From assembly GCA_905193225.1 (NCBI GenBank), contig CAJJNV010000005.1:21813-85812 (forward strand): a DNA stretch of 64,000 nucleotides, written 5' to 3'. A program made the translations under genes and the position numbers. Below are positions 1-7,638 of the stretch, in pieces (within the stretch, counting starts at the first letter, position 1; each line of letters starts with the position of its first letter). Source of the DNA: an uncultured Oscillospiraceae bacterium. Its GTDB lineage: Bacteria; Bacillota; Clostridia; Oscillospirales; Acutalibacteraceae. Under the pieces are notes generated by a model that had not been told where the DNA came from, did not search any database, and saw only the letters and a list, made by a program, of their open reading frames with translations.

Positions 1-42
1 GGGGACATCCCATATGAGGGACGAATATTGAGATGTTGGCGC

Positions 43-723
43 TCATTTAATTATTCCCATAAGCTTTAAGGCCTGCTCGGCCGCCGCCTGTTCGGCATCC
101 TTTTTGCTGTGGCCGATGCCGGTGCCTACAAGGTTTGAATTTATCCTGACCTCAACCGTAAACCGTTTGTCATGGTCGGGACCCTGTTCCCCTACAAGAG
201 TATATATGAGCTTGTCCTCGGGATTATGCTGAATAACCTCCTGCAAATGGGTCTTGAAATCCTTTTCTACCGCCCCTAAATGCTTGTCGAGGGAAGGCAC
301 AACGAAGGAAAGAACAAATTCCCGTGCCGGTTTCATTCCGCCGTCGAGATAAATGGCGGCGATAAGGGCCTCGAATGCGTCGGCGATAATGCTGGAGCGG
401 TCCCGTCCGCCGGTGCGCTCCTCCCCGTGGGAAAGCAGAAGAAATTCTCCAAGTCCCAGTTTTCTCGAAAATTCCGAAAGTGCCTTTTCGCAGACGGCCG
501 AGGCTCGTATACGGGTAAGCTTGCCTTCGGGGAGTTTCGGAAAGGTTTTATAAAGAAAATCCGAAACCACTATCGAAAGCACCGAGTCGCCGAGAAATTC
601 CAGCCGCTCGTTGCACATTTCCGGGCGCCGCGTTTCGTGGGCGTAGGATGAATGGGTCAAGGCGTTTTCCAGCAGCTTTTTATCTTTAAAACAGTAGTTT
701 ATACGCTGTTCAAGCGTTTTCAT
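43..723 (-). CDS. rnc: Ribonuclease III
   Basis: Double-strand-specific endoribonuclease that processes rRNA precursors and other duplex RNAs in the cytoplasm. The 226-aa protein has the family signature NERLEFLGDS at residues 38-47 (acidic residues E41 and D45), a second acidic pair in ADAFEA (D115, E118), and a C-terminal double-stranded RNA binding domain from about 155 to 223 ending in KDAEQAAAEQAL. The ATG at 723 was chosen because AAGGGAG lies just upstream; the frame remains open further upstream but has no family residues there. The start overlaps the end of plsX by 14 bp, so the two genes are probably translationally coupled. Length and motifs are normal for the family. Confidence 0.96.
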   Translation of the reverse strand: MKTLEQRINYCFKDKKLLENALTHSSYAHETRRPEMCNERLEFLGDSVLSIVVSDFLYKTFPKLPEGKLTRIRASAVCEKALSEFSRKLGLGEFLLLSHGEERTGGRDRSSIIADAFEALIAAIYLDGGMKPAREFVLSFVVPSLDKHLGAVEKDFKTHLQEVIQHNPEDKLIYTLVGEQGPDHDKRFTVEVRINSNLVGTGIGHSKKDAEQAAAEQALKLMGIIK

Positions 724-1732
724 CGGGGTCAGCTCCCTTTTGACTTTGATAAAATTCCGAAATGGCTGCAATAGCGCCGGAAGAGGCAAATGCGTCGGCC
801 TGGCGGATGGCGTTTTTAAAGGCGCGTTCGTTGGAGCTTCCGTGGGCCTTGATGACCGGCTTTTTGATTCCGAGCAGCGGCGCTCCGCCGACCTCGGAAT
901 AATCCATCAGCTTTTTCATGCTTTTAAGGTTCTTTTTAACCATAAGAGCCGCGATCTTGGAAAGGGTGCCCTTGACAAAGGCCTGCTTGATGAGGCTGTA
1001 AAAGGAAAGGGCCACACCCTCGGACATTTTAAGCACAATGTTGCCGGAAAATCCGTCGGTCACCAGCACATCGCATTTGTCCGACATAACATCTCTTGCC
1101 TCGATGTTGCCCACAAAGTTTAAGGGAGAGGCCTTGAGCAGCTGATAGGTTTCCACCCTCAGCTTGTCGCCCTTTGTGTCCTCGGCGCCGTTGTTTAAAA
1201 GCCCCACGCGGGGGTTTTTGATGCCGAGAGAAAGCTCCATATACTTTGCTCCCATAACACCGAAGGAAAGCAGCATCTCGGGGCGGCAGTCGGCGTTTGC
1301 GCCTGCGTCCACAAGCAGGAATCTCGATTTTGGCGTGGGCATCATGGTGGCGATGGCCGGGCGTTTTATGCCCTTGATGCGCTTGGTTATAAAGGTGGCT
1401 CCCACCGCGATTGCACCGGTGCTTCCGGCCGAAACAAAGGCGTCGCCCTTACCCTGAGCCAGTGCCTTAAGTCCAACCGCAAGGGAGGTGTCGCCGTTTT
1501 CTTTGAGCACCGAGGTGGGCTCGGCGTGCATATCGAAAACCCTTGTGGCGTTTAAAATTTCCATACCCACAAGAGAAATGTCGTTCTGAATGGCCACCCG
1601 GTGTATTTCGGCCTCGTTTCCGCAAAGAACAATGCTCACTCCAAGCTCCTTAACAGCGAGCTCGGCTCCTTTAAGAGCGGCAAGAGGGGCGTTGTCTCCG
1701 CCGAACGCGTCGACAATAACTTTGCTGTGCAT
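710..1732 (-). CDS. plsX: Phosphate acyltransferase PlsX
   Basis: Converts acyl-ACP and phosphate to acyl-phosphate, the donor for the first acylation of glycerol-3-phosphate in phospholipid synthesis; a peripheral cytoplasmic-side enzyme. The 340-aa product starts IVDAFGGDNAP, the usual PlsX N-terminus, and contains the conserved FVSAGSTGA segment and VTDGFSGNIVLK. The ATG at 1732 is preceded by GGAAAGGAAG; an upstream in-frame codon would add eight residues without homology. It lies between prfA and rnc on the same strand. The usual upstream partner rpmF is not present here. Confidence 0.95.
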   Translation of the reverse strand: MHSKVIVDAFGGDNAPLAALKGAELAVKELGVSIVLCGNEAEIHRVAIQNDISLVGMEILNATRVFDMHAEPTSVLKENGDTSLAVGLKALAQGKGDAFVSAGSTGAIAVGATFITKRIKGIKRPAIATMMPTPKSRFLLVDAGANADCRPEMLLSFGVMGAKYMELSLGIKNPRVGLLNNGAEDTKGDKLRVETYQLLKASPLNFVGNIEARDVMSDKCDVLVTDGFSGNIVLKMSEGVALSFYSLIKQAFVKGTLSKIAALMVKKNLKSMKKLMDYSEVGGAPLLGIKKPVIKAHGSSNERAFKNAIRQADAFASSGAIAAISEFYQSQKGADPDENA

Positions 1733-1866
1733 AAAATTCTTCCTTTCCTGCGGCAAGGGCTTTTGCCTGCCGTTTCCTATACTGATGCTTTTAAATTTGT
1801 TTTATTTCTTTTCCCGTCGCGGCTTTTGCGGGACGTAGTTTTGTTATGGGAAGTGTTGCTTAACCG

Positions 1867-2934
1867 TTATTGCTCGCCGGCCTTGAGTTTTTCTGCCCGG
1901 TCGGCAGTTATGAGCGGGTCGATAACCTGATCGAGATCACCGTTTAAGATCTGCTCGAGATGATAGAGGGTCAGGCCTATGCGGTGGTCGGAAACGCGGC
2001 TTTGCGGATAGTTGTATGTGCGTATGCGTTCCGAGCGGTCGCCCGTTCCCACCTGAGAGCGGCGCTCGCTGGCTATCTTGCTTTCCTGCTCACGCTGTTT
2101 TGCTTCGTAAAGGCGGGAGCGCAGCACCTTCATGGCCTTTTCGCGGTTTTTGTGCTGACTGCGTTCATCCTGACATTCGACGATAAGGCCGGTGGGCAGG
2201 TGGGTTATGCGTATGGCCGATTCGGTCTTGTTAATGTGCTGTCCGCCGGCACCGGAAGAACGGAAGGTGTCGATTTGAAGGTCGGCGGGATTTATCTCTA
2301 TTTCCACATCCTCGGCCTCGGGGAGCACCGCCACCGTTACGGTTGATGTGTGTATGCGGCCCTGGGTCTCGGTTTCGGGAACCCGCTGAACGCGGTGTAC
2401 CCCGCTTTCGAATTTGAGGCGGGAATAGGCTCCCTCGCCGTTTATCATAAAGCTGATTTCCTTAAATCCGCCGAGCTCGGTTTCGCTTGCGTTTATTATC
2501 TCGGTTTTCCAGCCCTTGCTTTCGGCATACATGGAATACATACGGTAAAGGCTTCCGGCGAAAAGAGCCGCCTCCTCGCCTCCTGCGCCGCCCCGTATCT
2601 CCACGATAACGCTGCGGTCGTCGTTGGGATCGGTGGGAAGAAGCAGAATCTTAAGCTGCTCCGAAAGCTGCTCGATTTGTTCCTTTGCGGCTTTAAGCTC
2701 CTCCTCGGCCAGCTCTTTAAGCTCCTTATCTCCGCCGTCAAGCAGCTCCTTTGCATCGTTTTCGTCGCTCTGAGCCTTTTTAAGGGCGCGGAAGGTTTCG
2801 ACAATGGGGGTCAGCCTTTTATATTCCTTCATAAGCTTTGTGTAATTTTCCTGGTTGCTGACCACGTCCGGGTCCTGAAGCTGTTCCGAAAGCTCGTCGA
2901 AATGCTGCTCTATTTCCAAAAGTTTTTCAAACAT
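1867..2934 (-). CDS. prfA: Peptide chain release factor 1
   Basis: Recognises UAA and UAG stop codons in the ribosomal A site and triggers peptide release. The 355-aa protein has the codon-reading PxT tripeptide as PET (residues 186-188, in RVPETETQGRIHTS), which marks RF1 rather than RF2, and the catalytic GGQ at 230-232. AGGAG lies just before the ATG at 2934. It begins 14 bp after the DUF951 gene, presumably in one transcript. The prmC methyltransferase gene that often accompanies prfA is not next to it. Confidence 0.96.
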   Translation of the reverse strand: MFEKLLEIEQHFDELSEQLQDPDVVSNQENYTKLMKEYKRLTPIVETFRALKKAQSDENDAKELLDGGDKELKELAEEELKAAKEQIEQLSEQLKILLLPTDPNDDRSVIVEIRGGAGGEEAALFAGSLYRMYSMYAESKGWKTEIINASETELGGFKEISFMINGEGAYSRLKFESGVHRVQRVPETETQGRIHTSTVTVAVLPEAEDVEIEINPADLQIDTFRSSGAGGQHINKTESAIRITHLPTGLIVECQDERSQHKNREKAMKVLRSRLYEAKQREQESKIASERRSQVGTGDRSERIRTYNYPQSRVSDHRIGLTLYHLEQILNGDLDQVIDPLITADRAEKLKAGEQ

Positions 2935-2948
2935 ATTTACTCCTTGTT

Positions 2949-3125
2949 TTACTCAAGAATTTTTTTGACCGCACGCTCGGCAGATGCTCTCGGGAGCATA
3001 ATTTCCCTGCCGCATTTTCGGCACTTGAGTTTTATGTCCATTCCGGTTCTTGTGACAATAAAAATGTCGTTGCCGCAGGGGTGCTTTTTTTTCATTTTTA
3101 CGGCCTTTCCGGTCAAAAATTCCAT
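2949..3125 (-). CDS. DUF951 family small protein
   Basis: A 58-aa reading frame just upstream of prfA. It contains KKKHPCGNDIF, then RTGMDIKLKCRKCGREIMLP, and ends RAVKKILE. This matches, from memory, the small Firmicutes DUF951 family: a CG-x(n)-CxxC pattern that could bind a metal (Cys17, Cys35, Cys38) and a basic C-terminus. The function is unknown; a nucleic acid or ribosome-associated role is only a guess from size, charge and its place before prfA. The ATG has GGTG about six bases upstream, and a good sigma-A promoter precedes it. Confidence 0.85.
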   Translation of the reverse strand: MEFLTGKAVKMKKKHPCGNDIFIVTRTGMDIKLKCRKCGREIMLPRASAERAVKKILE

Positions 3126-3156
3126 AAAATCACCATCGCGTATAAAAATTCATTTT

Positions 3157-3185
3157 ATTATAACACATATTAAATATAAAGGCAA
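3157..3185 (-). promoter_or_regulatory. Sigma-A promoter of DUF951-prfA
   Basis: On the minus strand, TTGCCT (3185-3180) is followed after 17 bp by a consensus TATAAT (3162-3157), about 30 bp before the DUF951 start. It probably drives DUF951 and prfA, and possibly plsX-rnc. Confidence 0.7.
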
Positions 3186-3199
3186 ATGTTTTTTCTCCG

Positions 3200-3228
3200 A
3201 AAAAGCGGAAAAACCGCTGCTTTTCCGC
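3200..3228 (-). terminator. Intrinsic terminator after RNA methyltransferase
   Basis: Perfect 8-bp inverted repeat GCGGAAAA/TTTTCCGC (3205-3212 and 3221-3228), followed on the minus strand by a run of five T. It lies between the methyltransferase stop and the prfA-cluster promoter. Confidence 0.7.
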
Positions 3229-3285
3229 AACGGTTTTAACGGGTGTTGTGCCGGGGCGTCCCTGCTCGGCGCAGCAGGGGACGAA

Positions 3286-4404
3286 TTATTTAAAATACAT
3301 ATACAGATTGCATTTGAGCATGCCGTTGTAAAGCTTGCGGCGCTTGTCGGCGGGCCGCCCGAAAAGCTGTTCAAACTGCTCGTCGGGACTTATGACCGAA
3401 TACCGATATCCGTGCTTTTTCTCAAAAACCCGTCCGCACACGCCGTAAAGCCGTCTGGCCTCGTCGATGTCAAGGAGCCGCTCGCCGTAGGGCGGGTTCG
3501 TAACGATTATTCCCCGCTCGGTTGCGGGAGAAAAGTCGGATATATCGGCGGCCTTTGCGGTTACAAACTCCTCAACCCCTGCTTTTTTGGCGTTTTCAAG
3601 GGTCAAGGCCACCGCGTTTTCGTCTATGTCGCTTCCTATGGCTTTAAATTCTATGCCGCGATTTATGCTTTCTCTCGCTCTTATGCGCTCGTTTTTAAAA
3701 ACTATCGGCTTTACCGAGCCCCAGTTTTCGGCCGCAAATCTCCTTTTAAGTCCCGGGGAAATACCCGCCGCTATAAGGGCGCTTTCAACGAGTATGGTGC
3801 CCGATCCGCAAAAGGGATCGTAAAGGGTAGAATCGCTGTATGGGCGGGAAAGCATAACCATTGCCGCCGCGAGGGTCTCTTTTATGGGGGCTATGGTCGA
3901 CTGTGCACGGTAGCCTCTTTTGTGCAGCGGATCGCCTGAGGTGTCGAGCATTATCGTCACCGAATCCTTTAAGATGGAAAAACGTATTTTGACCGTGCTG
4001 CCGGTCTCTTCAAACCAGCTGACCTTGTATTTCTCCGAAAGACGTGTGACCGCAGCCTTTTTGATTATTTTCTGGCAGTCGCGAACGCTGAAAAGCTTGG
4101 AATCAAGCGACCATCCCGATACCGGAAAGGCATTGCTTTTGCCGATAAACCGCTCGAAGGGAAGCCTTTTTGTGCCCTCGAAAAGGTTGTCGAAGGTTTT
4201 GGCGTAAAAGCTGCCGAGCACGATGCACACCCGCTCGGCCGTGCGAAGGCATATGTTGGCTCTTGCAAGAGTGTTATAATCTCCCGAAAAAAGCACCCGT
4301 CCGTTTTCGGCACGGATGTTCTCGGCCTCGATATCTTTAAGCTCCTTTGCCAGCACCCCTTCAAGTCCGAAAAGGCAGGGCGAGCAAAATTCTATTTTTC
4401 CCAT
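3286..4404 (-). CDS. THUMP-domain class I RNA methyltransferase (RlmL/YpsC-like)
   Basis: Predicted S-adenosylmethionine-dependent methyltransferase acting on a guanine in 23S rRNA, by analogy with the N-terminal half of RlmL. The 372-aa protein has a THUMP RNA-binding region (about 50-155), the SAM-binding motif DPFCGSGT (196-203), an acidic SAM-ribose strand ending GSDIDENA, and the catalytic NPPYGERL (303-310) typical of N2-guanine methyltransferases. GGGAG precedes the ATG. It has its own promoter and terminator, so it is probably monocistronic. The exact substrate base is inferred from the family. Confidence 0.88.
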   Translation of the reverse strand: MGKIEFCSPCLFGLEGVLAKELKDIEAENIRAENGRVLFSGDYNTLARANICLRTAERVCIVLGSFYAKTFDNLFEGTKRLPFERFIGKSNAFPVSGWSLDSKLFSVRDCQKIIKKAAVTRLSEKYKVSWFEETGSTVKIRFSILKDSVTIMLDTSGDPLHKRGYRAQSTIAPIKETLAAAMVMLSRPYSDSTLYDPFCGSGTILVESALIAAGISPGLKRRFAAENWGSVKPIVFKNERIRARESINRGIEFKAIGSDIDENAVALTLENAKKAGVEEFVTAKAADISDFSPATERGIIVTNPPYGERLLDIDEARRLYGVCGRVFEKKHGYRYSVISPDEQFEQLFGRPADKRRKLYNGMLKCNLYMYFK

Positions 4405-4523
4405 AAACCGTTCTCCCGTTTGACGTCACTGTTCTTGTCGGCAGTTTTAAGGCGCGCGGGATTCAGGTGCAGGTTGCTTAATGCTGCCAGAAAAAACAGA
4501 GTGTTTCTTTTTTGCACAAGGTA

Positions 4524-4552
4524 AGTTTATGCCAAAACGGGCGATTTGTCAA
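4524..4552 (-). promoter_or_regulatory. Sigma-A promoter of RNA methyltransferase
   Basis: Minus strand TTGACA (4552-4547), 17-bp spacer, TAAACT (4529-4524), leaving a leader of roughly 110 nt before the methyltransferase start. Confidence 0.65.
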
Positions 4553-4568
4553 ATGATTTGTGCGGCGG

Positions 4569-5018
4569 TCAAAGTATTATGTACAAAAGCGAAAGCAGCA
4601 GCAAGGGATCGGCCTTTTCTCCCGACAAAAGGGCAATGAGCAGCAGCACAAGGCGGTCGTCGGGATCGTTCAGCAGCTTATTTATGTTCAAAAGTTCCAA
4701 AAGGCGGGGCTTTTCAGAAAGCCCGGGAAGGGAGCAGCTGCCGTAATTTTTAGAGGACGGGCGGGGGTCGGAACAATCTTTGCCCTGCCCCTGTTTATCA
4801 AAAGTGCGGGTGTCGGAACTGCGGCCGCCATAATTATGTCCGCCCGAAAAGCGGCTGCCCGATGGCTTTTCCGACGGACTGCCCGATGACGGCTGACGTC
4901 CGAAAGAAGCACCTTCCTTTTCCATTGCCCCTTTGGAGCGTCTTTGCATTTCCATAACCCGCCTTTCAGCGTCCTTTTGCATCTTTTCTATCTGTTCTCT
5001 GGAATATTCTCCGCTCAA
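4569..5018 (-). CDS. Unrecognised Gly/Ser-linker protein with Leu-rich tail
   Basis: I do not recognise this 149-aa protein. It has a charged helical N-terminus (SREQIEKMQKDAERRVMEMQ), a long Gly/Ser/Pro-rich middle (about 35-100) that should be disordered, and a very leucine-rich C-terminus from about 105 that includes DPDDRLVLLLIALLSGEKAD. The only good start is TTG at 5018, about 10 bases after GGAGGAG; an ATG 36 bases further in is an alternative. The DDR-LLL-AL segment resembles one in the next protein (5413-5922), suggesting a related pair. No signal peptide or enzyme motif is seen. Confidence 0.6.
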   Translation of the reverse strand: MSGEYSREQIEKMQKDAERRVMEMQRRSKGAMEKEGASFGRQPSSGSPSEKPSGSRFSGGHNYGGRSSDTRTFDKQGQGKDCSDPRPSSKNYGSCSLPGLSEKPRLLELLNINKLLNDPDDRLVLLLIALLSGEKADPLLLLSLLYIIL

Positions 5019-5120
5019 GGTTTTTCTGCTCCTCCTTTTTTGGCTTTGCTTTCTGCCGTTTCAACCGCTCCTTCGGCAATGCTTTCGGCCGTGCATGGCG
5101 GCAGCAGTTCGCACATTGCG

Positions 5121-5281
5121 GCCGTCGGGGTGCCGAGGCTCTCTCGGCTTTGCCGAGAGCGGAGGGCGCAGTGTACTGCAGGCTTCACAAAAATCTAAGC
5201 AGTTTTTTTGATTACAGCTTTATTTTCATCGCCTGCCGCCCTCCGATCAGCTTGCGCTGATAGCCTCGGTACCCCGACGGC
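5121..5281. repeat. Interrupted-palindrome element, copy A
   Basis: Outer arms GCCGTCGGGGTGCCGAGGC (5121-5139) and its near-perfect reverse complement (5263-5281, one mismatch) enclose two small hairpins: CTCTCGGC-TTT-GCCGAGAG at 5141-5159, next to GGAGGGCG, and ATCAGC-TTGC-GCTGAT at 5246-5261, next to CCCTCCG. The same hairpin pair and GGAGGG/CCCTCC boxes recur at 7265, 48229 and 55612. The element fills most of the 394-bp gap 5019-5412; I see no gene in the remainder. Confidence 0.8.
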
Positions 5282-5412
5282 CTCAGCCGTGCAGCAGCGA
5301 TTGCTTTGGCACGCTAATATAGGCAAAAATTCCGCTTCTTTTCAGTCGGTACTGTTGCCCGGTTGATCGGGATTCCGTTTATACAGGCTGTCGGGTTTAA
5401 AAAATTTCCTTC

Positions 5413-5922
5413 TTACAAAATCCCCGTACCCCGTATAAGCGGCAGAACATCCATTATCTTAAGAAACTTGACCGCCTTGTCGATCCTGTCTCTCTTTTCG
5501 GGAGAAAGATGAGGCCGCAGTGCAAGCAAAAGGCGGGTGCGGTCATCCTCCTTGCGGCTGTTTAATGCCGATACCATTTTGACCATTCCCGCAAGCTGAG
5601 CGGGAGAAAGCCCGGTTTCTTCCCCATCGGAAAAATCCTTTTGGCCGTCGTCGCTGCGATTGCCGAAAGTGCCGAGATTTCCGAAACTCCCGCCGCCGTC
5701 AAAAGAACCGCCGTTAACCTCACCGCCGCGAGATCCGCTTTCCCCTTTCAGCGAGCGCAAAAGCGACTGTATGGCCGGGTCGCTGCCGCCACCATAAGAC
5801 GGCTGATTTTTTTGCTCGTTTTCCGAAGAGCCTTTTAGCAGAGCCGAGGCCGCTTTTTTCAGATTTTCCATTCCCTCCGGAGAATTAAGTATCCCCGAAA
5901 GGAGCTCGGACATATCATCCAT
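5413..5922 (-). CDS. Unrecognised helical protein with Gly-rich linker
   Basis: A 169-aa protein with three parts: an N-terminal acidic/amphipathic helix (MDDMSELLSGILNSPEGMEN, then KKAASALLKG), a Gly/Ser/Asn-rich linker (about 35-95), and a C-terminal helical domain (AQLAGMVKMVSALNS, then DDRTRLLLALRPHLSPEKRD, ending DVLPLIRGTGIL). No enzyme motif, signal peptide or membrane segment is evident. It shares the architecture and a DDR-LLLAL motif with the protein at 4569-5018 and sits in the same minus-strand cluster, after a 94-aa helical protein. I cannot assign a function. Confidence 0.7.
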   Translation of the reverse strand: MDDMSELLSGILNSPEGMENLKKAASALLKGSSENEQKNQPSYGGGSDPAIQSLLRSLKGESGSRGGEVNGGSFDGGGSFGNLGTFGNRSDDGQKDFSDGEETGLSPAQLAGMVKMVSALNSRKEDDRTRLLLALRPHLSPEKRDRIDKAVKFLKIMDVLPLIRGTGIL

Positions 5923-5973
5923 TTTTTCACCCGCCTTTTAAGGTGTTGCAAGCAAGGATCTTTTGGTGTACAA

Positions 5974-6258
5974 TCATTTGAGGAGATTTTTGAGAAGCAT
6001 CTGCGCCTTTTTGGAGGATAAAAGTTCGTTTAGCTTCTTCTTGTCGTTTAAAATCTCGTTAAGAGCCTTTGCGTCGGCGGGAGAGAGCTTTGCGGTTATG
6101 TCCGAAAGTCTTCCCGATTCCACCGCCTGCTTTATATCGGCGGCGGGTTTTCCCATTTTTGCCGAGGCTTCTTTTGCCAAGGCGTCGAGCTGTTTTTCAC
6201 CGAATGTAAAGTCGGGAGAATTTCCGTTTCGCGGCTTCATTCCGCCGTAGTTTTTCAT
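5974..6258 (-). CDS. Small helical protein of unknown function
   Basis: A 94-aa basic protein with predicted alpha helices throughout: FTFGEKQLDALAKEAS, KPAADIKQAVESGRL, LSPADAKALNEILND and SSKKAQMLLKNLLK. The ATG at 6258 has GGGTGAT upstream; an upstream in-frame extension lacks a ribosome site. It is the first gene of the three-gene minus-strand cluster and diverges from yfcE across about 54 bp of AT-rich DNA. The succession of short helices with repeated 'L-KKLNELL' patterns suggests a helical-bundle or binding protein, but I know no named family for it. Confidence 0.7.
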   Translation of the reverse strand: MKNYGGMKPRNGNSPDFTFGEKQLDALAKEASAKMGKPAADIKQAVESGRLSDITAKLSPADAKALNEILNDKKKLNELLSSKKAQMLLKNLLK

Positions 6259-6312
6259 AGCGATCACCCTTTTATTATCATATTTTATTATTATAGTTTG
6301 GGAGCAAAAAAT

Positions 6313-6780
6313 ATGCGCATTTTGGTAATGTCGGACTGCCACGGAGCGGTAAACGCCGCCCGCACCGCCCTTATGGATCAGCAGGACGCCAAAGAGGTAA
6401 TATTTTTAGGAGACGGAGCGGGAGAAATATACCGCATTTCGGCCCTGTTTCCCGAAAAGAACTTTCATATCGTGCGGGGGAACTGCGATTTTTCGGCACC
6501 CTTTCCCGACAGTCTGCTGCTTGAATTTCGCGGCAAAAGAATATTTGCCTGTCACGGCCATCTTTTCGGTGTAAAGGGCGGGCTTTCGGGATACATCGAC
6601 GAGGCGCGGACAAAGAAGGCCGATATTGCCCTTTTCGGCCATACCCACAGGGGACTGACAAGGTATGAGGACGGCCTTTATCTTATGAACCCCGGTTCCC
6701 TTACAAGGGCGGGAGAACATTCCTACGGCATAATCGACATAACCGACGGCGGCATTTTTACTAATGTCATTCATCTGTGA
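6313..6780 (+). CDS. YfcE/MJ0936-type metallophosphodiesterase
   Basis: Predicted metal-dependent phosphoesterase of the calcineurin-like superfamily, cytoplasmic. The 155-aa protein carries the full metal-ligand set in order: DCHG near the N-terminus (D8, H10), FLGDG, RGNCD, CHGH, and GHTHRG, followed by NPGS. This matches YfcE-type enzymes, which hydrolyse phosphodiesters in vitro; the physiological substrate is not settled. The ATG at 6313 follows GGGAG; an upstream TTG in frame would lie inside the ribosome site. It diverges from the small-protein cluster. Confidence 0.88.
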   Translation: MRILVMSDCHGAVNAARTALMDQQDAKEVIFLGDGAGEIYRISALFPEKNFHIVRGNCDFSAPFPDSLLLEFRGKRIFACHGHLFGVKGGLSGYIDEARTKKADIALFGHTHRGLTRYEDGLYLMNPGSLTRAGEHSYGIIDITDGGIFTNVIHL

Positions 6781-6829
6781 GCGCCTTCGGTAAAGCCCTG
6801 ACAAAACCCTGTCAAAGCAAAACTATCCT

Positions 6830-6877
6830 AATGCACACTATGCTGTTTTTTGCGGCGGTGTGCATTTTTCTTTTTTC
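6830..6877 (+). terminator. Probable terminator after yfcE
   Basis: AATGCACAC (6830-6838) pairs with GTGTGCATT (6858-6866) across a 19-nt loop and is followed by a T-rich run. From here to 7638 (about 760 bp) I see no credible gene; the stretch holds repeat copy B and parS. Confidence 0.5.
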
Positions 6878-7264
6878 GCGGTAACGTACAGAAATATCTT
6901 TCTTTAAGTAGAATTTAGGTTGGCCGTTTACAATGGGGCCGAAAAAAGAGAAGGCTTGCAAAGAGCGTTGGACGCGAGCTTTTATCTGCCCAAAGCAGTC
7001 GCTGGTCAATTTTCCTATAGACACTCCCGTCTCGGGAGGAACGGCCGAAAACCGTCCAATGCTTTACCGGATGCCGGCCGATGAGAGCACCGACCGAGCC
7101 GCCGCTTAAAGCACATAGGGCGACACGAACAAAAACAAAACGGCAGGCGGTTTGTAAATTTGAACGGGCGCAAACGATACCGGCGGGGCAGAAAGAAAAA
7201 GTCCCATCGCGGATTTTTATTGCCGCTCTTGGGGGCAATGCCGGGGATAAATACCTAAGCCGCC

Positions 7265-7405
7265 GCTGAGGCGTCTCGGCTCTGCCGAGACCGGAGGGAG
7301 CGGCAATCCTGCATTCTTACCCGAGAAGAGAATCTTCATTTTCAAACCGCACCCGCGTTTTTTTACGGCAGCCTCCCTCCGATCAGCTGCGCTGATAGCC
7401 TCAGC
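7265..7405. repeat. Interrupted-palindrome element, copy B
   Basis: Ends GCTGAGGC (7265-7272) and GCCTCAGC (7398-7405) are perfect complements. Inside are GTCTCGGC-TCT-GCCGAGAC (7273-7291), CGGAGGGAG, a variable centre, then CCCTCCG and ATCAGCTGCGCTGAT. Its right half, from 7342 to beyond 7405, is closely similar to 48024-48097. Confidence 0.85.
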
Positions 7406-7513
7406 TCGCTGATATGTGCCCGCTGTGGGCTGTGGCTGTATCGATGGCCTCGGCGCCCAAAACCCGCGTCGGGAAAGCTTTTCTGTTTTGCGCCGCTTAC
7501 AAAATATACAAAA

Positions 7514-7529
7514 TGTTTCACGTGAAACA
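7514..7529. promoter_or_regulatory. parS chromosome-segregation site
   Basis: TGTTTCACGTGAAACA is an exact 16-bp match to the Bacillus parS consensus, the ParB(Spo0J)-binding and condensin-loading site. It is a perfect palindrome in a gene-free stretch upstream of yfcE's neighbour and downstream of the penicillin-binding protein gene. Such sites cluster around the replication origin in Firmicutes, so its presence argues for an origin-proximal location. Confidence 0.92.
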
Positions 7530-7638
7530 TTTTTCCCGCATTGCCTGCTTTTCCGCCGTTTGCGAGCCTTCAGACAAGCAAAAATCATTTTTAAAAGTGA
7601 CGGAAAATAAGAAATCAATTATCGGCGGCCGAGAGGTC

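Noticed and set aside
2350..3939. 529-codon plus-strand reading frame opposite prfA and the RNA methyltransferase
   Set aside because: It is antisense to two clearly real genes, crosses their promoter and terminator, and its translation has no family features or ribosome site.
6915..7238. 107-codon minus-strand frame in the gap after yfcE
   Set aside because: No ribosome site, no recognisable features, and composition like non-coding DNA; the gap is better described as repeat plus parS.
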